DNA of 64,000 nucleotides from Pilaira anomala (lineage: Eukaryota > Mucoromycota > Mucoromycetes > Mucorales > Mucoraceae): NCBI GenBank assembly GCA_025716855.1, contig JAIXMQ010000019.1:1-64000 (forward strand), given 5' to 3'. Both the position numbers and the translations under genes were made by a program. How positions within the stretch are numbered: position 1 is the stretch's first letter; each line of letters opens with the position of its first letter. Below the pieces are notes generated by a model. The model was not told the origin of the DNA, searched no databases, and worked only from the letters and a program-made list of their open reading frames with translations. Below, in pieces: positions 11,156-25,613 of this stretch.

Positions 11156-11587
11156 CATTGATTAGTTATACTTTATTTCTTTGTATATATATGATGTTCT
11201 TTCAAGGGGAGAAATATATGTATTAATATCATGGTTATATAAAATGACAATGAATTATAAGGATAACAAAAAAGAAATGGTGCTGTCAATGCATGTGTTA
11301 TCACATTCATTCATAAATACAAGCTCTTTTTAAATATAAGTCTTCTTACCGCTCTATTCACTTATAGTAAAAAACATTGAATACAAAGTAATGAAAACAA
11401 ATAACAAATAAACATTATTTAAAACCCAAGAAACATATGCTTTTTTGACATTTACGAAATGTTATTTCATCTTCCCAAAAAGGAAATGTTGTTTTGATTA
11501 TATAGCTCATACAACACACTCATACTCATAAACATTTCTTTCTTTCTTTTTTCTCTTTTTACTCTAATATATATAAAAAAAAAAAAT
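10882..11587. promoter_or_regulatory. Divergent intergenic region with (GA)n microsatellite
   Basis: 706 bp between two divergent starts (Pus3 to the left, PH protein to the right). It carries a GA repeat at about 11133-11155 and a pyrimidine-rich leader (TTTCTTTCTTTC) at 11535-11565 just before the PH gene. A TATATATAAAA at about 11569-11580 is too close to the ATG to be a classic TATA box. No other element is recognisable. Confidence 0.45.
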
Positions 11588-14500
11588 ATGTATCCAAGAC
11601 AACAGCAACAACAACAGCTAGGTGCAAGAAACAATGACTGGCGAGCTCATGATTTAAAACGAACACCTAGTCCAAATCCTGAAGAGCAACGTACAACGCC
11701 AAACAAATTTGTTCGTAGGCCATTACCTGCTACAAATTCAGTCGCTGCTTTACAACAACATCATCAGCGCTTGATGCAACAACAAGAGACAAAACCAACA
11801 AGATCAATCTCTCCTAGACCAAAAACTAATGAAATGACCATGAAACAATATACTTTACCTCATAACGATGTAACCTATGATGATGAAAGTCAAGGAGAAG
11901 AAGGTGATGATGTAGAAGAGGAAAGAATGGTAGTAATTCAAGATACTAGATCAAGGTCTTCTAGTATCACTAAAAGTAAGTGTAATTATTATACATATAA
12001 ATATCCTGTAGTATACTGATACATATATACATAGGTTCCGGAGGCTCTATTATGTCCGCAACAACAACATCTACAGGTTCTGGTTTCTATCATACTTCCC
12101 CAACTACTACATCTCAAGAATTTAAGGTAAAAGCCAATAAAAAACAATTAAATTTTTTAAAATACTTAATTATTTAAACAGGTTGTAAAAGAAGGTTGGT
12201 TATACAGAAAAAATGGATTAATGGTAAGTTAGAAAATAAAATGTTATTTTCAAATTACTAAATTAAGTTGTTATTTTCTATATATAGCAATGGAAGGCTG
12301 TTTATGCTGTTGCTAAGCATGGTAACGCAATAAAGCCAGGAGGACTCTACCTTTACAAGGATGTTAAGGTAAGTTCCATTATAGACACCAGTTTAATTTA
12401 GATACTCAATGTGTTTCTCTGTATAGTGTACAAACCATATTCAAACATATGATATGAGTGAAGTACTTGAAATTTCACCTCGTGCACAAGACTATAAGCA
12501 AGGAATTAAATGGGAAATCCGTATGATGGTAAAACGAGACGACGTCATGTTGGCCACAGACGATATGCTTTCACGTAAGGACTGGGTAGATTCATTGACT
12601 TCTATTATGGGCAAAGTATCCATTGCAACTCAAAACGAATTGACTTCACGTATCCAATCTTCTGAACAACGAAATCGAGGACTTCGTGAAGTAGCTGAAG
12701 AGCTTGATGTTGAAAACACACAACTCAAGGAACAGTTAGCCAACCTAAAAGATGCACTTTCAAAAAAGGATCGATTTTATCAACAAGAATTACAAAACCG
12801 TGAATCTGAACTCAAGGAATCCTTTTCAAAGCAAGAACGTGAATTACATTTAGAATTTGAAGGGAGAGAAGAAGAATTAAACACTGAATTGGACCGTCAA
12901 AGACAAACATATGAGACAAAATGTGAGATATTTGAACGTGAAGCAATGCAATGGAGAACCAAGTATAACGATCTTGTGAGTAATACTAAAGGTTTAGATC
13001 AAGATCAACAAAATGCAATTGACTCACTTGAGATTGAAGTAAGAAAATGGCGTACACGTGTAGATGAATTAGAGCATCAACAAAAGCAAAATGAGTATAG
13101 AAAGAGTAATGAAATGTCAAGCTATAAATCAACAAGACCTTCAAGCACATACAGTAATGAAGGTAAATCAGATGCAATTAAAGAAACTATGTCAGACGTC
13201 AAGTTCAATTTACAAGTATTACGAGATCAAATCAAGAACTCATCCGAAGGTCCTTTACTTGATATTAAAAACAACGTAAACAAGCTTTGTGATAATCTTG
13301 AAGATGCTAAATTAGGTTGGACAGATCTTCAGAACGATATCATCAAATTCTTGGAATCAGAAAAAGAAGACACACATGCAAAAGAATCTAAGCACAAACA
13401 CTTTACTGAACTCCTTCGTCATGATATAAATGATTTACGTGATGAACTAGTTGGTGTTTCAAATGAAGAGGATGAAAAAAAATTACCTTCCTTGACCGAG
13501 AAATTTGATATCCTTATTGAAATGGTTGAGAATCTTCAAATCACTCAATCTCGTCTTTCCTCTACCGTACTTGAAAACGCCGCTGCTGCTTCTTCTTCTT
13601 CTTCTTCTTCTTCATTATCTGATGTACCTATTACACCACCAAATGAAGAAGATACTATGCTTTATAAAGCAGTCTCCTCTCAACAAAAGCAACTCTCTGA
13701 CTGGATTCAAGAATCTCGAGAGTTTCAAAACTCTAACCTTGAATCTTCTCGTACACCAACCGAAATAACTCGATTGCATGAAAAAATCTCCAATACAATT
13801 GATAACGCTATGCAAGAACTCTCCAAGTCACAACAAGATGGTCAAGAAGAACACTCCAAGAACATTAGAGCCATAGGAAACTTCTTGCAACTCATTTCCA
13901 ACGATATCCAAAACTCTTCTATTCCCGATATTGCTGCTTTATCTCAGCAATTAGAAGATGTAGTAGAAAGACTTGGCTCAACTGAAGAGCGTCTTTCGCT
14001 TATAAATGGTTGGTCTAACTCTTCTTCCTCAGAACCTGGTGTACCTCTTAGTGACTCTGAAAAATTAACTCAACTTCATCATTTCGTAAAGAACACTGAA
14101 CGTTTTATGGAACGTTCGCTTCGAATCTTGAGTCAATATAGTGGTGGTAATGGTTCAGGTACCAGTACAGAAGAAACTATCCGTCGTGCAATCAAAGGTG
14201 CATCTAAAACTCAACTTGAAGAGCTTGCCATCATTCAAGAGCAAAACAAACAAGAAAGAGAAAACAATGATAAAAAGATGAAACGATATGAAGAGACCGC
14301 TCGCAACTATTTCGATCAATCTATGGAAAAGATGCATACAGATTTACATGAATTCACTGGTGTTATGTACGAAATGTTAGAAGCACTTGTTATTAAAGCC
14401 TTAGAACATAATCCAGACATGAGTGATACACAACAACCTATTGCATCTATTGTGGATCTTCATGGTAAACTTTCTGGTCTAAATCAAGCTTTAAAATCTG

Positions 14501-15103
14501 AAATTGCTAGATTAGAAGAAGAAAAGAAACAATTAGAGTCTAGTGTTAAAGAAATGAAGAAGACATCACAAGACCTTGAGAAAGAAATTAAGTCGCAACA
14601 AAAGGAACTAATTTCTATTCAATCTGAATATGATCGTGTTTCAAGGGATATGACTCGTTCACGTCAAGATACGGTTGCTTCTTTAGCTAATGATTTAGAG
14701 CCTCTTTTACGTCAAATATCCAAATTGAAAAAATTAGCTGATGTAGAAGACGAGGATCTTCATGAAAAGAGGGTATGGACACATATATAATTTACACAAT
14801 TATAATAAATGTATACTGATTTATTTTACATAGGTATCAAATAATAGATCAAAATCCCCTTTACGTTTTAACGACGACGGAGAAGAAGACACTGGTCGTA
14901 AATTAAGATTCCCATCTCCAAACATGTCTCGTACACAAAATAATAACCGTCGAAATTCATTCAATTCAGAAACTAGCAATGATACCTTTAATAGCAGTAG
15001 CAGACAATCTTATGATCAATCGAGTATCAAGTCTCCTTTAATGGGCAGTCGAGATAGACCTAGAGGAAAGAGTCCTCTTGCTGGCTACTTGGCTAGAAAG
15101 TAA
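11588..15103 (+). CDS. PH-domain coiled-coil protein
   Basis: The protein has 1072 aa from six exons: 11588-11975, 12035-12126, 12182-12223, 12288-12368, 12427-14772, 14834-15103. All junctions keep frame with GT-AG introns of 50-65 nt. Residues 1-160 are Gln-, Ser- and Pro-rich and look disordered. Residues about 161-265 form a pleckstrin-homology domain (KEGWLYRKNGLM, QWKAVYAVAK, GGLYLYKD, ending DWVDSLTSI with the conserved helix Trp). Long coiled coils follow (about 280-390 and 860-960: EIARLEEEKKQLESSVKEMK). The C-terminus is basic and Ser-rich (SPLRF, RGKSPLAGYL). This suggests a membrane- or cortex-bound scaffold binding phosphoinositides, possibly at septa or hyphal tips; that role is inferred. 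A known fungal name cannot be assigned safely. Confidence 0.85.
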
Positions 15104-16887
15104 CTATTATCACATACCCTAAATATATATTTTTATTCTCAATATAATTACTTTATAAATAAACTCTCATTATTGAACGCTTTATAGTCTAGTATGAGCT
15201 GTAAAGGACCTTTACAAAATGTACATACATATTTGTGTTTGGATATCTTATATATAATTTTTAAAAAAAAGAGACATTCTATATTTACCTATAATACCGG
15301 TGATACGAGCAATAGAGTTGACGAAGTTGGTTGCCCAACATTTACTTAACGCTAATAATGACAAAAAAAAATCACACTTGGTGATACTGTATTATATTAG
15401 AGGGTTTCATTTCTAATCTATCCCACATTTGGGTATTTTTTTTTTTTTTTTTTTTTTTTGGAAGAACCAAAAACTATGATAAATAATCCAGTGATGATAG
15501 ATAACTAACCTCAATACGTAATTAAAATAAGTTTCACCAAAAGGGGACATTAAATACAAATAAAGAATAAAAATGTACCTGGGATAGCTTACTTTTAGTA
15601 AAATAATAAGTTACAAACGCAGAACAGGTAAAGAATTACGTATTTCAAAACGAAGAGATTTGTGCATCCTTATTTTTATATGAGTGAAAGAAATTATTTA
15701 ATTAGTTCACACATTCCTTTGCGGCTTGACTTTAATAAAAAAAAGATAAGCTATTGTATCGTGTCTTGAAAATAGTTTCTTGTTTGGCATGTGGATATCA
15801 TAAACTGGTCCTTCTTTTTGTACACAAGATGGACCTTTAATTATTTTTAAAAATTATTTGTCATGTATAAGTTTAAATAGTAGTATTTAACAGACCGATT
15901 TCATAAGTGATAATGTATAAAAATTGATTTATATCAACATAATCTGAACCACAATTTTATAATATATCGATTGCACTATAAGTAAAAAATATGTCAAATT
16001 TAAATGGAGCAGCAGTGATTGGTACTAATAAAGTAAAATATGTACCAGAACATATTATACGAAACCTGGGTATTTATAGACACAATGTCAGTTGAACATT
16101 CATTAAGTTTTAAATACTCATGTTTTTTTAAGCTTATTTCAATAGACCTGTCATTTTTTTTTTTCAATCTTTAGATTTGACAGTTTGTCCTACATTTTTT
16201 CGTATATACACATGTCGTGTCCCATCATTTTTCTGCATATATCAAGAATATTTAGATCATGACGTTCTGTTTATAGAACATTCTTATTGACCAAAACAGT
16301 ATATATTTATACAGAATAGTATATAAGTGAGTGAGTTATTTTTATTAAATGCATACTGAGCCAGAATCTGATTTCACATCAATAAAAAACCACTCTTATG
16401 TATCTAATCAAAAAAAAAAAAGTTTATTGATTTGTTTATCAAATAATACAAATTCGTTACATGCAAACATAATAAATTGATTATTATTCTCCGCCTGTTG
16501 TTTTAAGATAAATAGCTCAAGTTCATAATTAAATTTGATATTTAAATGACTTCATAACGTGTCCTCTATTGAAAAGGGATGATCTTGACCTTTTTTTTTT
16601 TCTCTTACATTATCAGGTACATATAAGCCAAATTACACTATATCAATTATAGTTTAATAAGAAGCATTAACACGTTTTAAATGAAGCGGGAGCATTAGAG
16701 GAAAATCAAAAAAAAAAAAAAAAAAAAAAAAATTGCATGAAAATAAAATTATTTGTTTTTATCAGAAATGATTTTTTTTTTATTTTATTTAATAAAAAAT
16801 TTGGTATAGTTATTTAAAAAAAAGAGAAAAATTGTTTTGCGTATTGTGTGTCTGTTATTGTAAAGCACGGTCCAGCCGACTCATAAT
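15104..16887. other. Intergenic, no feature seen
   Basis: 1.8 kb of AT-rich DNA with poly-T/poly-A runs (a T run of more than 20 at 15431-15459 and an A run at 16707-16732). No open reading frame with family support, tRNA or snoRNA box pattern was found by eye. It separates the 3' end of the PH gene from the 3' end of the small minus-strand gene. Confidence 0.4.
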
Positions 16888-17106
16888 TTAGAGTCCACCA
16901 CCGCTACGACCGACATCTTGAAGACTGAGACCATTGTTAAGTTTTCTCCATTGCTTGTTCAAAGAGCTGTTGGGGCCTTCATTGTTCATGTATTTACCAT
17001 GAGCTTGACTAGGTTCGGCAGTAGCACGAATGTAAGCAGCATAACCTGCAAAAGAAGTAACAGGAACGAGGACCATAGAAGCAGCGCGAGTAGTAACAGG
17101 GATCAT
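16888..17106 (-). CDS. Small conserved-looking protein, 72 aa, unknown
   Basis: A single-exon ORF beginning MIPVTTRAASMVLVPVTS and ending in a glycine tail (GRSGGGL). Residues 10-30 are moderately hydrophobic (MVLVPVTSFAGYAAYIRA), with Arg residues before and after, so an inner-mitochondrial-membrane type single-span protein is conceivable. The rest is polar with a tryptophan and basic residues (SLNKQWRKLNNG). A TATA-like box (TTTATATATAC) lies at 17182-17192, about 80 bp upstream of the start, which supports a real transcribed gene. The family is not recognised. Low-complexity DNA is absent from the ORF and codon use resembles the neighbours. Confidence 0.6.
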   Translation of the reverse strand: MIPVTTRAASMVLVPVTSFAGYAAYIRATAEPSQAHGKYMNNEGPNSSLNKQWRKLNNGLSLQDVGRSGGGL

Positions 17107-19010
17107 TTTTATAATTGTTGTTGTTGTTGTTGTTATAGTAATTGAGAGAATTATAATTTTGTGTTGGAATGGAAAATATCCGCTTTATATATACTTTTTT
17201 TTTTTTCTTTCTGAACTTCTTGATCTGAGTAACCGGACCCTATGACGTTTTGAACAAATTATTTATCGGAATAATTTTTCTTATCTGTGGGCCCGATCAG
17301 GTTTAGTGGTTTTAAATATTGTTTTTTTTTTAAAGGTAGGGCAACCCACTAAAAGAGGGGTGCACGCAGTTTCCATCAACGACTTTAATTGTGCATAAAC
17401 TCAGCCATTTAGGTTTTTGCCTGCTTTGTAAATATCGTTTCAAGTTCCTACCATAATGAGGTCTAACTAGTCCGGCTATTTCAGCTCGTCATTAGACCTG
17501 TTTAGAGTTTAGTGACATATCTTTTCTATCTATTAAGTCTTTTGCTTCATTATAAATCCAAGTATGACATTTATCTATTTATGCTTTTCGTTATCTAATG
17601 TAAAATCAGACATACAGCTCTTAATAAATGCTTATCAGCTCAAAAAAAAAAAAAAAAAAAAAAAAACTTTGTCATTGAACAGATTTGTTGATATGTATTT
17701 TTTTTTTTTTTAGAAACCAATTTAGACAGTTGAAGGTGTAACATGTAATTTAAATTAGTTATTGTTCGACTCGAAACATAAGAGGTATCCGGGTAAGGCT
17801 TCGAAGGTTAATAAGTGAATGCATCACCACTGTTATAATTTAGGTGCCGTTTTCTCGGACATTGTAAAAAAAAAAAAAAAAAAAAAAACTTCCTACAGTT
17901 CCCGCTAATACACTATTCTTTAAACAGTCTTTTTGGCATATGCAAAAAAAAATTACACTGGCCTAAAGGAATATAGCAACTGCTCTATGTTACCATACAA
18001 CATTTCGAAAAATCTATTTGCTCATCATTTTTTCTTTCTAGAAAGCTCTTTTTTTTTGTATATATAAATTTAATTTTTTTTTTTTATTTGTTTGAACTAA
18101 AATACTTATAAACCAGTTTGTATGTTTGTTAAAAATATATTTATTTAAACTTTATATCGGGTCTATAATAAAACTTAAAAATCACCTTATATTAAACCAA
18201 AACCATTTTTTTTTCTTTGGTTACATTCAATTCCGATGAAAGATTTGGTATGCGGCTTCAAATGACGTTGTCCGCCCAATTCACATCATACTACAACACT
18301 TCAAAACTCAACGTCACTAAATGTTATGAGGCAAGTACTTTCTGAGAGAGAGAGAGAGAGAAATAAGTCATACATCTATCTATAATGGAGAGTCAAGCGT
18401 AATGAAGTTTGATATAAAGTCGAGTTTAATTAAAATAAGGAGATTAATGTTCTTGAACATTTAGCGGCGTGTACCTGAAACATATGTACGCGATATCAAT
18501 TTTGATCAAAATCTAAATGAACGCTAAAACATTTATAGGGTACCACGAGCTAAATGTTTATGTAATATATAGTATACATAATATTAAATACATAAAACTG
18601 ATTTCTTATCTTTATGATGATGATGAAGCTTATTAGATATGAACATTTTGAGATGATGTCAAAGTACATAATAAATTGAAATTGTACAATCAATAAATCT
18701 GTCATTTATACTGTTGTAGAAAATTAAAGTTATTTTATAATTGGAAAAAGTAGAATTTTTTTTTTGTGAAACTGTATATATGGATAAATGTATACAAACT
18801 AAATATCTAAATAATCACATTCAATCGATAATTATATGCCATAGTTGGAAAAATTATACAATTGGTATACTCGGTAAAACAACAACAAATAAACAGATTC
18901 ATTAGTTTTATTTATTTTTTTTTTTTAAAAAAAGTAAATATTTATGAATTTTATATATGTATATCAACGGACCGGAACTACACTTTAAGTTTGTTTGTTA
19001 CTACAAAAAA

Positions 19011-19045
<35 letters not shown>

Positions 19046-19192
19046 GAAGGCAAAAAAAGGAGAGCACAGACTTATCAATGATTTGGAATAAATACAAGAA
19101 ATATTTTGATCATGGCGAAGGAATGTAAACAAAATAAGTATATATACTGTGATTTGTATTCGGATTTTATGTACATTTGTGGTTTTTCCCTT

Positions 19193-19234
<42 letters not shown>

Positions 19235-19243
19235 CAATTCATA
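17107..19243. other. Intergenic, AT-rich; microsatellites only
   Basis: 2.1 kb upstream of two divergent genes. It contains A runs at 17641-17666, 17865-17888 and 19014-19043, a GA repeat at 18342-18361 and a CT repeat at 19198-19232 directly before the Kre9-like start. Short ORFs here are made of these runs and are not considered genes. Confidence 0.45.
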
Positions 19244-20189
19244 ATGTTTTTAACAAAAGTTTTCATTGCTTGTATAAGTTGTGCTTTGGTGGTGGCGGAT
19301 ATGGCACCTAATTATCCTGAACCAGGCACGATTTGGAAAACGGGAGAACAATATGAAATCTCTTGGTGTAAGATAATAATAAATATTGTCTAAAACATTC
19401 TTATTGATTTTTTTTTTTAATTATTAGTTGATGATAAAAAGCCACCTTCTGTATCAAAAGCATGGACTAAATTCAAAATAGGTAATACATAATTATTTCA
19501 AGCAATTGCGTAGTTACTCATATGAATTAGATTTTATGACGGGTGATAACAATAATCAAAAGTTTTTGAAGAATGTAGCAAGAGTAAAGGATAACAAAAA
19601 TATATTTAGGGGGCCAAAAGTATTCATTTAATTTTTTTTTTTTTTTTTTTTTTTGTAGGATTTAGACGGTTCAAAAATTAGTACGTTTAACTGGACAGCA
19701 CCTGATGTGAATCCCCATTCAGCTATTTACTTTTTTATGTTTACCAATGGTTCGAAAAGAAAAAAAAAAAAAGAGAAAGATATCAAAGTTGAAGGATACT
19801 AATACCTCTTTATTATTTAGAAAATGGAGATAATGCTTGGACTACACGGTTTGCTATTACAGATACTGAAGAAAATATGGTGAAGCCACAACATGCGAAA
19901 CAACCCGATGGTAAATTAAATAAAGAAACAAACAAATGTACAATATAACTTAAAATCTCTATTATTAGGTGCAAAAATCCCTTGGGGTGTAGGTAAAATG
20001 GTGACAGAAAAATCCAAAGGGTTTCCATTATCCAACGTAGCATATTCCATGACACCAGCAATGGCATCAGCAGCGGAACGTAACGCAGCAGTAGAGATAG
20101 CCGTTTCCAATCGCAGTGATAAAATCAAGGTGATTTCTGCTGGACTTTTAATCGCTTCTTCCCTTATGGCAACACTAGTTAATTTATAG
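19244..20189 (+). CDS. Kre9/Knh1-like GPI-anchored cell-surface protein
   Basis: The protein has 210 aa from six exons: 19244-19367, 19428-19481, 19531-19583, 19659-19749, 19821-19910, 19969-20189. It starts with a signal peptide (MFLTKVFIACISCALVVADM). The mature part begins with the Kre9/Knh1 N-terminal Ig-like domain pattern: NYPEPGTIWKTGEQYEISW, then SKAWTKFKIDFMTGDN, FLKNVARDLDGSKISTFNWT, APDVNPHSAIYFFMFTN, and WTTRFAITD. The C-terminus is a hydrophobic tail (SAGLLIASSLMATLVNL) after small residues, as expected for a GPI-anchor signal. In yeast, Kre9/Knh1 are needed for beta-1,6-glucan; in Mucorales this domain is common in Ser/Thr-rich GPI proteins of unknown role. The fourth intron has a weak donor (G|GTTCGA), chosen because it restores TNENGDNAWTTRF. 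Transcription is convergent with RVB2. Confidence 0.83.
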
Positions 20190-20335
20190 TTAAAAAAAAA
20201 AAAAAAAACTTAATACATTTACAACTTTCAATATATGTTTTCTTTTCAAATATAACTTTCTTAATACATAATATACTTCTTTTTTTTTTTAAAAAAAAAA
20301 AAATATATGTTTCTTTTTTTATTATTTAAATTTAA

Positions 20336-22115
<1,780 letters not shown>

Positions 22116-22435
22116 AGTGTTATTCGATAAAGAAAGGCTTCAAATACACGTACAAAAAAAAAAAATAATTTTTACTTTTTTTTTAAAAAAAAAAGGAAGT
22201 CATAAACAAACTTGTTAAATACGTCACATTAAACTTATGCAGTTATTTTAAAATATATATGTTTTATTGAAAGGAAAAGAAAAGAAAAAGAAAAGTGTGT
22301 GAGGAGAGGGTAATATTAATGTATTAGTAGTAAAAAAAAAAAAGAGAGAGAGAGAGAGACAGAGAGAAAAAGATATATTCAAAAAAAAAAATGACAAATG
22401 AAAGAAGGTGGAAGGGGAGGGGAGGAGGGGGGAAT

Positions 22436-24207
22436 CTATGATAATCTTTCTTTTCCTTCTTCTTCTTCTTTAAATATTTTAGCACCAACAACATAAGCAT
22501 CGTCACCCGAGACAAGTCGTTTGACACAAGCAATAGTTGAAGGCCAAGTCAAGAATAACCAAGCAGCAATAGGTAAAGAAGCATAATCTTTACAATTCTT
22601 CCAAGTACGGGTAGCAGGTTTATGATAGAATTCACGATCAATGTATCTATGCAATTGTTCGTAAATAGCGAGAGTACCAAAGAGAGGGAAAGGTAAAAAG
22701 ATAGTGATCATTTTGACAACGGTCCATAATTTATAGAAACCATCCGAGGTTAATAAAGGATTATTGGAAGGAGATGTAATAGCCATCCAAGGAAATGGGG
22801 GGAATAACATGAGTTGCATTAAAGGTACAGCTGCAAACATAAGCCAACCGGAAGAAGCAGGAATCATGTGAGCTTCCAAAATAACACAACAGGCAGATAA
22901 CTTGTCGTAAAATCCAGCCGTTGCCATATGACAATCAAGTAAACCTTTTTGATTCTTTCGGTTCTTATAAGAAGTAATCATGTGGCGTAAAGTGTAACCT
23001 AAATCAGCAACACCTTGGAAATGACGTTTGGCTTGTACGTAACGAGCGTTGACGTTAGCCATGTAACCATCTACTTGAACATTGGTTAAATTAATGGGTA
23101 CATAAATGGGGGCAGTACGAGCATGACCATCGGTCTTGAAAAAACATTTTAACCACATGTGCATGTCTTCACCGATAGCGTCAGCGTCAACATCCCAATA
23201 ACCTACACGTTCTGCCAAGATAAAAGAAAGACTATAATTGGAACAGGGGACACAAAGACCATCTGAATTAGATAAGTTAGACATGACCATAGCTGCCCAA
23301 GTAATATCTGCCATTCGAACACAAGCAGGTACTTCATTACAGTTACGAGAAAAGAAGATGGGTGGTGCACAAATTGTATAGTAAGGATCATCCGATTTGT
23401 TTAAAGCATTTTCTACTTCAATTATATAAAGTTCGGGTATGGCAGCATCAGAATCAATAATAGTCAAGATAATTTGACGACGATCATATCCTTGTCTTAA
23501 CATTTCGGCACATCCGTTACGAACTGCATAGTTTACATTAGATCCTTTACCACGGTATTCTCCTGGGATACCCACTGGATGTCCTGTAATGATAAAACCA
23601 TGAAATCTACCTTCAAAGTAGTCTCTTAAACGATCTCCTTTTTGTTCCCAGCCACTTTCGGAAGCTTCCATTGCTAAAATAATGACATAATTTGTACTCG
23701 CATTACTGTTTAGAAAAAAAAAAAAAAAAAAAAAAAGAGAGGTTAGTATATATAAATAAATAAAGATTATCATTCCCAAAATCTTTACCGATGAACAGCC
23801 AATTTACTGATAGTATCTTTTAATAAAGCTTCGGGTTCACCATAGTTTGGAATAACAAAAGTATGAATATATTGAGGCACTTCTTGAATGAGTGGTTCAG
23901 AGATTTGACCATCTTCTAAATTAACATATGGAGAACGAACAGCTTTTGCAATCTTTTGTTTATCATCTTCAGTTTTGTCATTACGATTAAGAGCATTCCA
24001 TTTATCAATGTTTTGCTTAATTTTCACAGATGATAAATAAAACTTGCAGACATGGTTCACTTGTTGATATAAAAAGCCAGTAAAGTATACAAATAAGATG
24101 ACAACATAGACTCTAGGGAATAAGAGTGGACCTAAGGGCAATAACAGTAAAGATATAATAGGTGTCAAAGGTGCTACCCATTCTGCTGGAGAGCTCAATC
24201 GAGACAT
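22436..24207 (-). CDS. Membrane GT2-family glycosyltransferase
   Basis: The protein has 562 aa from exons 23789-24207 and 22436-23705. Two N-terminal membrane segments (ISLLLLPLGPLLF, VYVVILFVYFTGFLY) precede the catalytic domain: FVIPNYGEPEALL, YVIILAMEAS, KGSNVNYAVRNG, then the DXD motif in LTIIDSDAAIPELY, the GED.HMWLKCFF acid motif and QAKRHFQG in place of the classic QXXRW. Three or more hydrophobic segments follow (MFAAVPLMQLMLFPPFPW, IFLPFPLFGTLAIY, LPIAAWLFLTW). This is the layout of processive-type GT2 enzymes that make and export a polysaccharide, but the R-H variant of QXXRW and the lack of chitin-synthase signatures leave the polymer unknown. It lies between RVB2 and MPDU1. Upstream of the start there is a purine-rich leader. 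Confidence 0.82.
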
Positions 24208-24440
24208 TTTCTCTTTTTCTGTTTATTTTTTTTAAAAAAAAAAAAAGAAGAAGAAAAGAAGAAGAAAAAAGGCAAAAAAGTTTAATATTAGATAAAAAGA
24301 AAAAAAGAAAAAAAAAAAAATAGAAGCCACAAATGAGGCTCTTTATTATTTTATTCTTAGGTCCGGCTTTTATATACATATAAGTTTCACCATTTGTATA
24401 AGCCAATCAAATATATATATATATATATATAATTACACAA

Positions 24441-25172
24441 CTAATCAAGTTTGCTTGTTGGCTTCTTCTTGTTCCAATAGAGAATGACTTGTAATACTAA
24501 AATAGCATTAAAAGTAGTAGCTAAAGCATTTCCAAATAACATTAAAGTATCATCAAGTTCAGTCATTGTAGTAAAGACACGAGCAGCACTACCAGCAAAA
24601 TAATTCACGACAGTAAAGACAGAGAGTTGACCAGTAGATTTGTTTACAAAATTTGTATAGATTTGAGGCACTTTACTTGCTAAAGAAAGAGGAATTGTAG
24701 CAGCATAGAGAGAACTCATCATGACAGAAGGTACCAATTGTTCATTATTTAAACTATACAATAAACTACCTAAACCGATCAAGACCGTACCTAATAATCC
24801 TAATTGACGTCCATAATAAAAGATCAAGGATACAATAATGACGTTTTGAATACAGATAAATAAAATTTCGCCAAATGTAGAAAAGGGGTTGCCTTGGCGT
24901 AAGTTGTAAGAAAGTGTAATGAAATATGAAAGTGTTTCTAAAAGGTAAGAAGTTAAGGATAATCCTTGGGCTGACTGGTTTTTCAAGATGGTCAAAATTT
25001 GTGGAATCTTCACAATCGAACCACCAACAACAATACCAAGTCCAAGACCCTTGGAAATAGCGTACTTGATACACGCCATATCATGGAAATTAAAGTTTTC
25101 CAAGAGTGAACTATAGCATTCTTCTCCTACAAGTGCTACAGCTGGTTCACGAATAAAACTAGGGTAGTGCAT
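24441..25172 (-). CDS. MPDU1: MPDU1-like PQ-loop membrane protein
   Basis: A 243-aa single-exon protein with two PQ-loop repeats: SIVKIPQILTILKNQSAQGL and SKVPQIYTNFVNKSTGQLS. About seven hydrophobic segments surround them, and the C-terminus is lysine-rich (WNKKKPTSKLD), as for an ER protein. MPDU1 (mannose-P-dolichol utilisation defect 1) is required for the use of dolichol-phosphate-mannose and dolichol-phosphate-glucose in N-glycan, GPI and O-mannose synthesis in the ER. Length and the spacing of the two PQ motifs match the family better than cystinosin or vacuolar PQ proteins. A TA repeat lies upstream in the divergent promoter shared with the kinase gene. Identity is strong. Confidence 0.9.
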   Translation of the reverse strand: MHYPSFIREPAVALVGEECYSSLLENFNFHDMACIKYAISKGLGLGIVVGGSIVKIPQILTILKNQSAQGLSLTSYLLETLSYFITLSYNLRQGNPFSTFGEILFICIQNVIIVSLIFYYGRQLGLLGTVLIGLGSLLYSLNNEQLVPSVMMSSLYAATIPLSLASKVPQIYTNFVNKSTGQLSVFTVVNYFAGSAARVFTTMTELDDTLMLFGNALATTFNAILVLQVILYWNKKKPTSKLD

Positions 25173-25613
25173 TTTATGTGTGTATATATATGTGTGTATA
25201 TATATATATATATAAAAAAAAAAAAAAAGCTGAATGATTTGAACGCGCTTGGATACTATTTATACATTTATTTTAAGAAAGCGCAAAAAAAAAGTGACTT
25301 GAAAAATGTACATTATGTACACATGAAATGTTCCAACACGTACTTGGTTTTTATACGTTCTTTTTTTGTTATTCTAATTGTTTTAATAACAAACATAACT
25401 TTCTTGTACACTATTATATATATATATATATATATATATTATATTTATTTGACAGCTTGAAACAAACAGAATAGAATTGATTATAAATATATAATACCAG
25501 TAACACACAACACGTGCCTGTTTAGTAAAAGGTTGAAAAAAGTCACAGGCAATTGCGTACCATTTTTTTATTTTTATTTCTACTCTTTTTCTCTCTTTAC
25601 TCTTTTGCTCATC
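25173..25613. promoter_or_regulatory. Divergent promoter region with TA microsatellites
   Basis: 441 bp between MPDU1 (minus) and the kinase gene (plus). TA repeats lie at about 25185-25214 and 25413-25442. A pyrimidine-rich leader (TCTACTCTTTTTCTCTC) ends just before the ATG at 25614. No conserved element is recognised. Confidence 0.4.

Noticed and set aside
18220..18350. Second C/D snoRNA (CGATGA ... CTGA)
   Set aside because: Box C deviates, there is no terminal stem, and no guide complementarity was recognised.
18862..19128. Plus-strand ORF rich in Lys and Phe before the Kre9-like gene
   Set aside because: It is made of a 30-nt A run and T runs, has no recognisable domain, and overlaps the leader of the Kre9-like gene.
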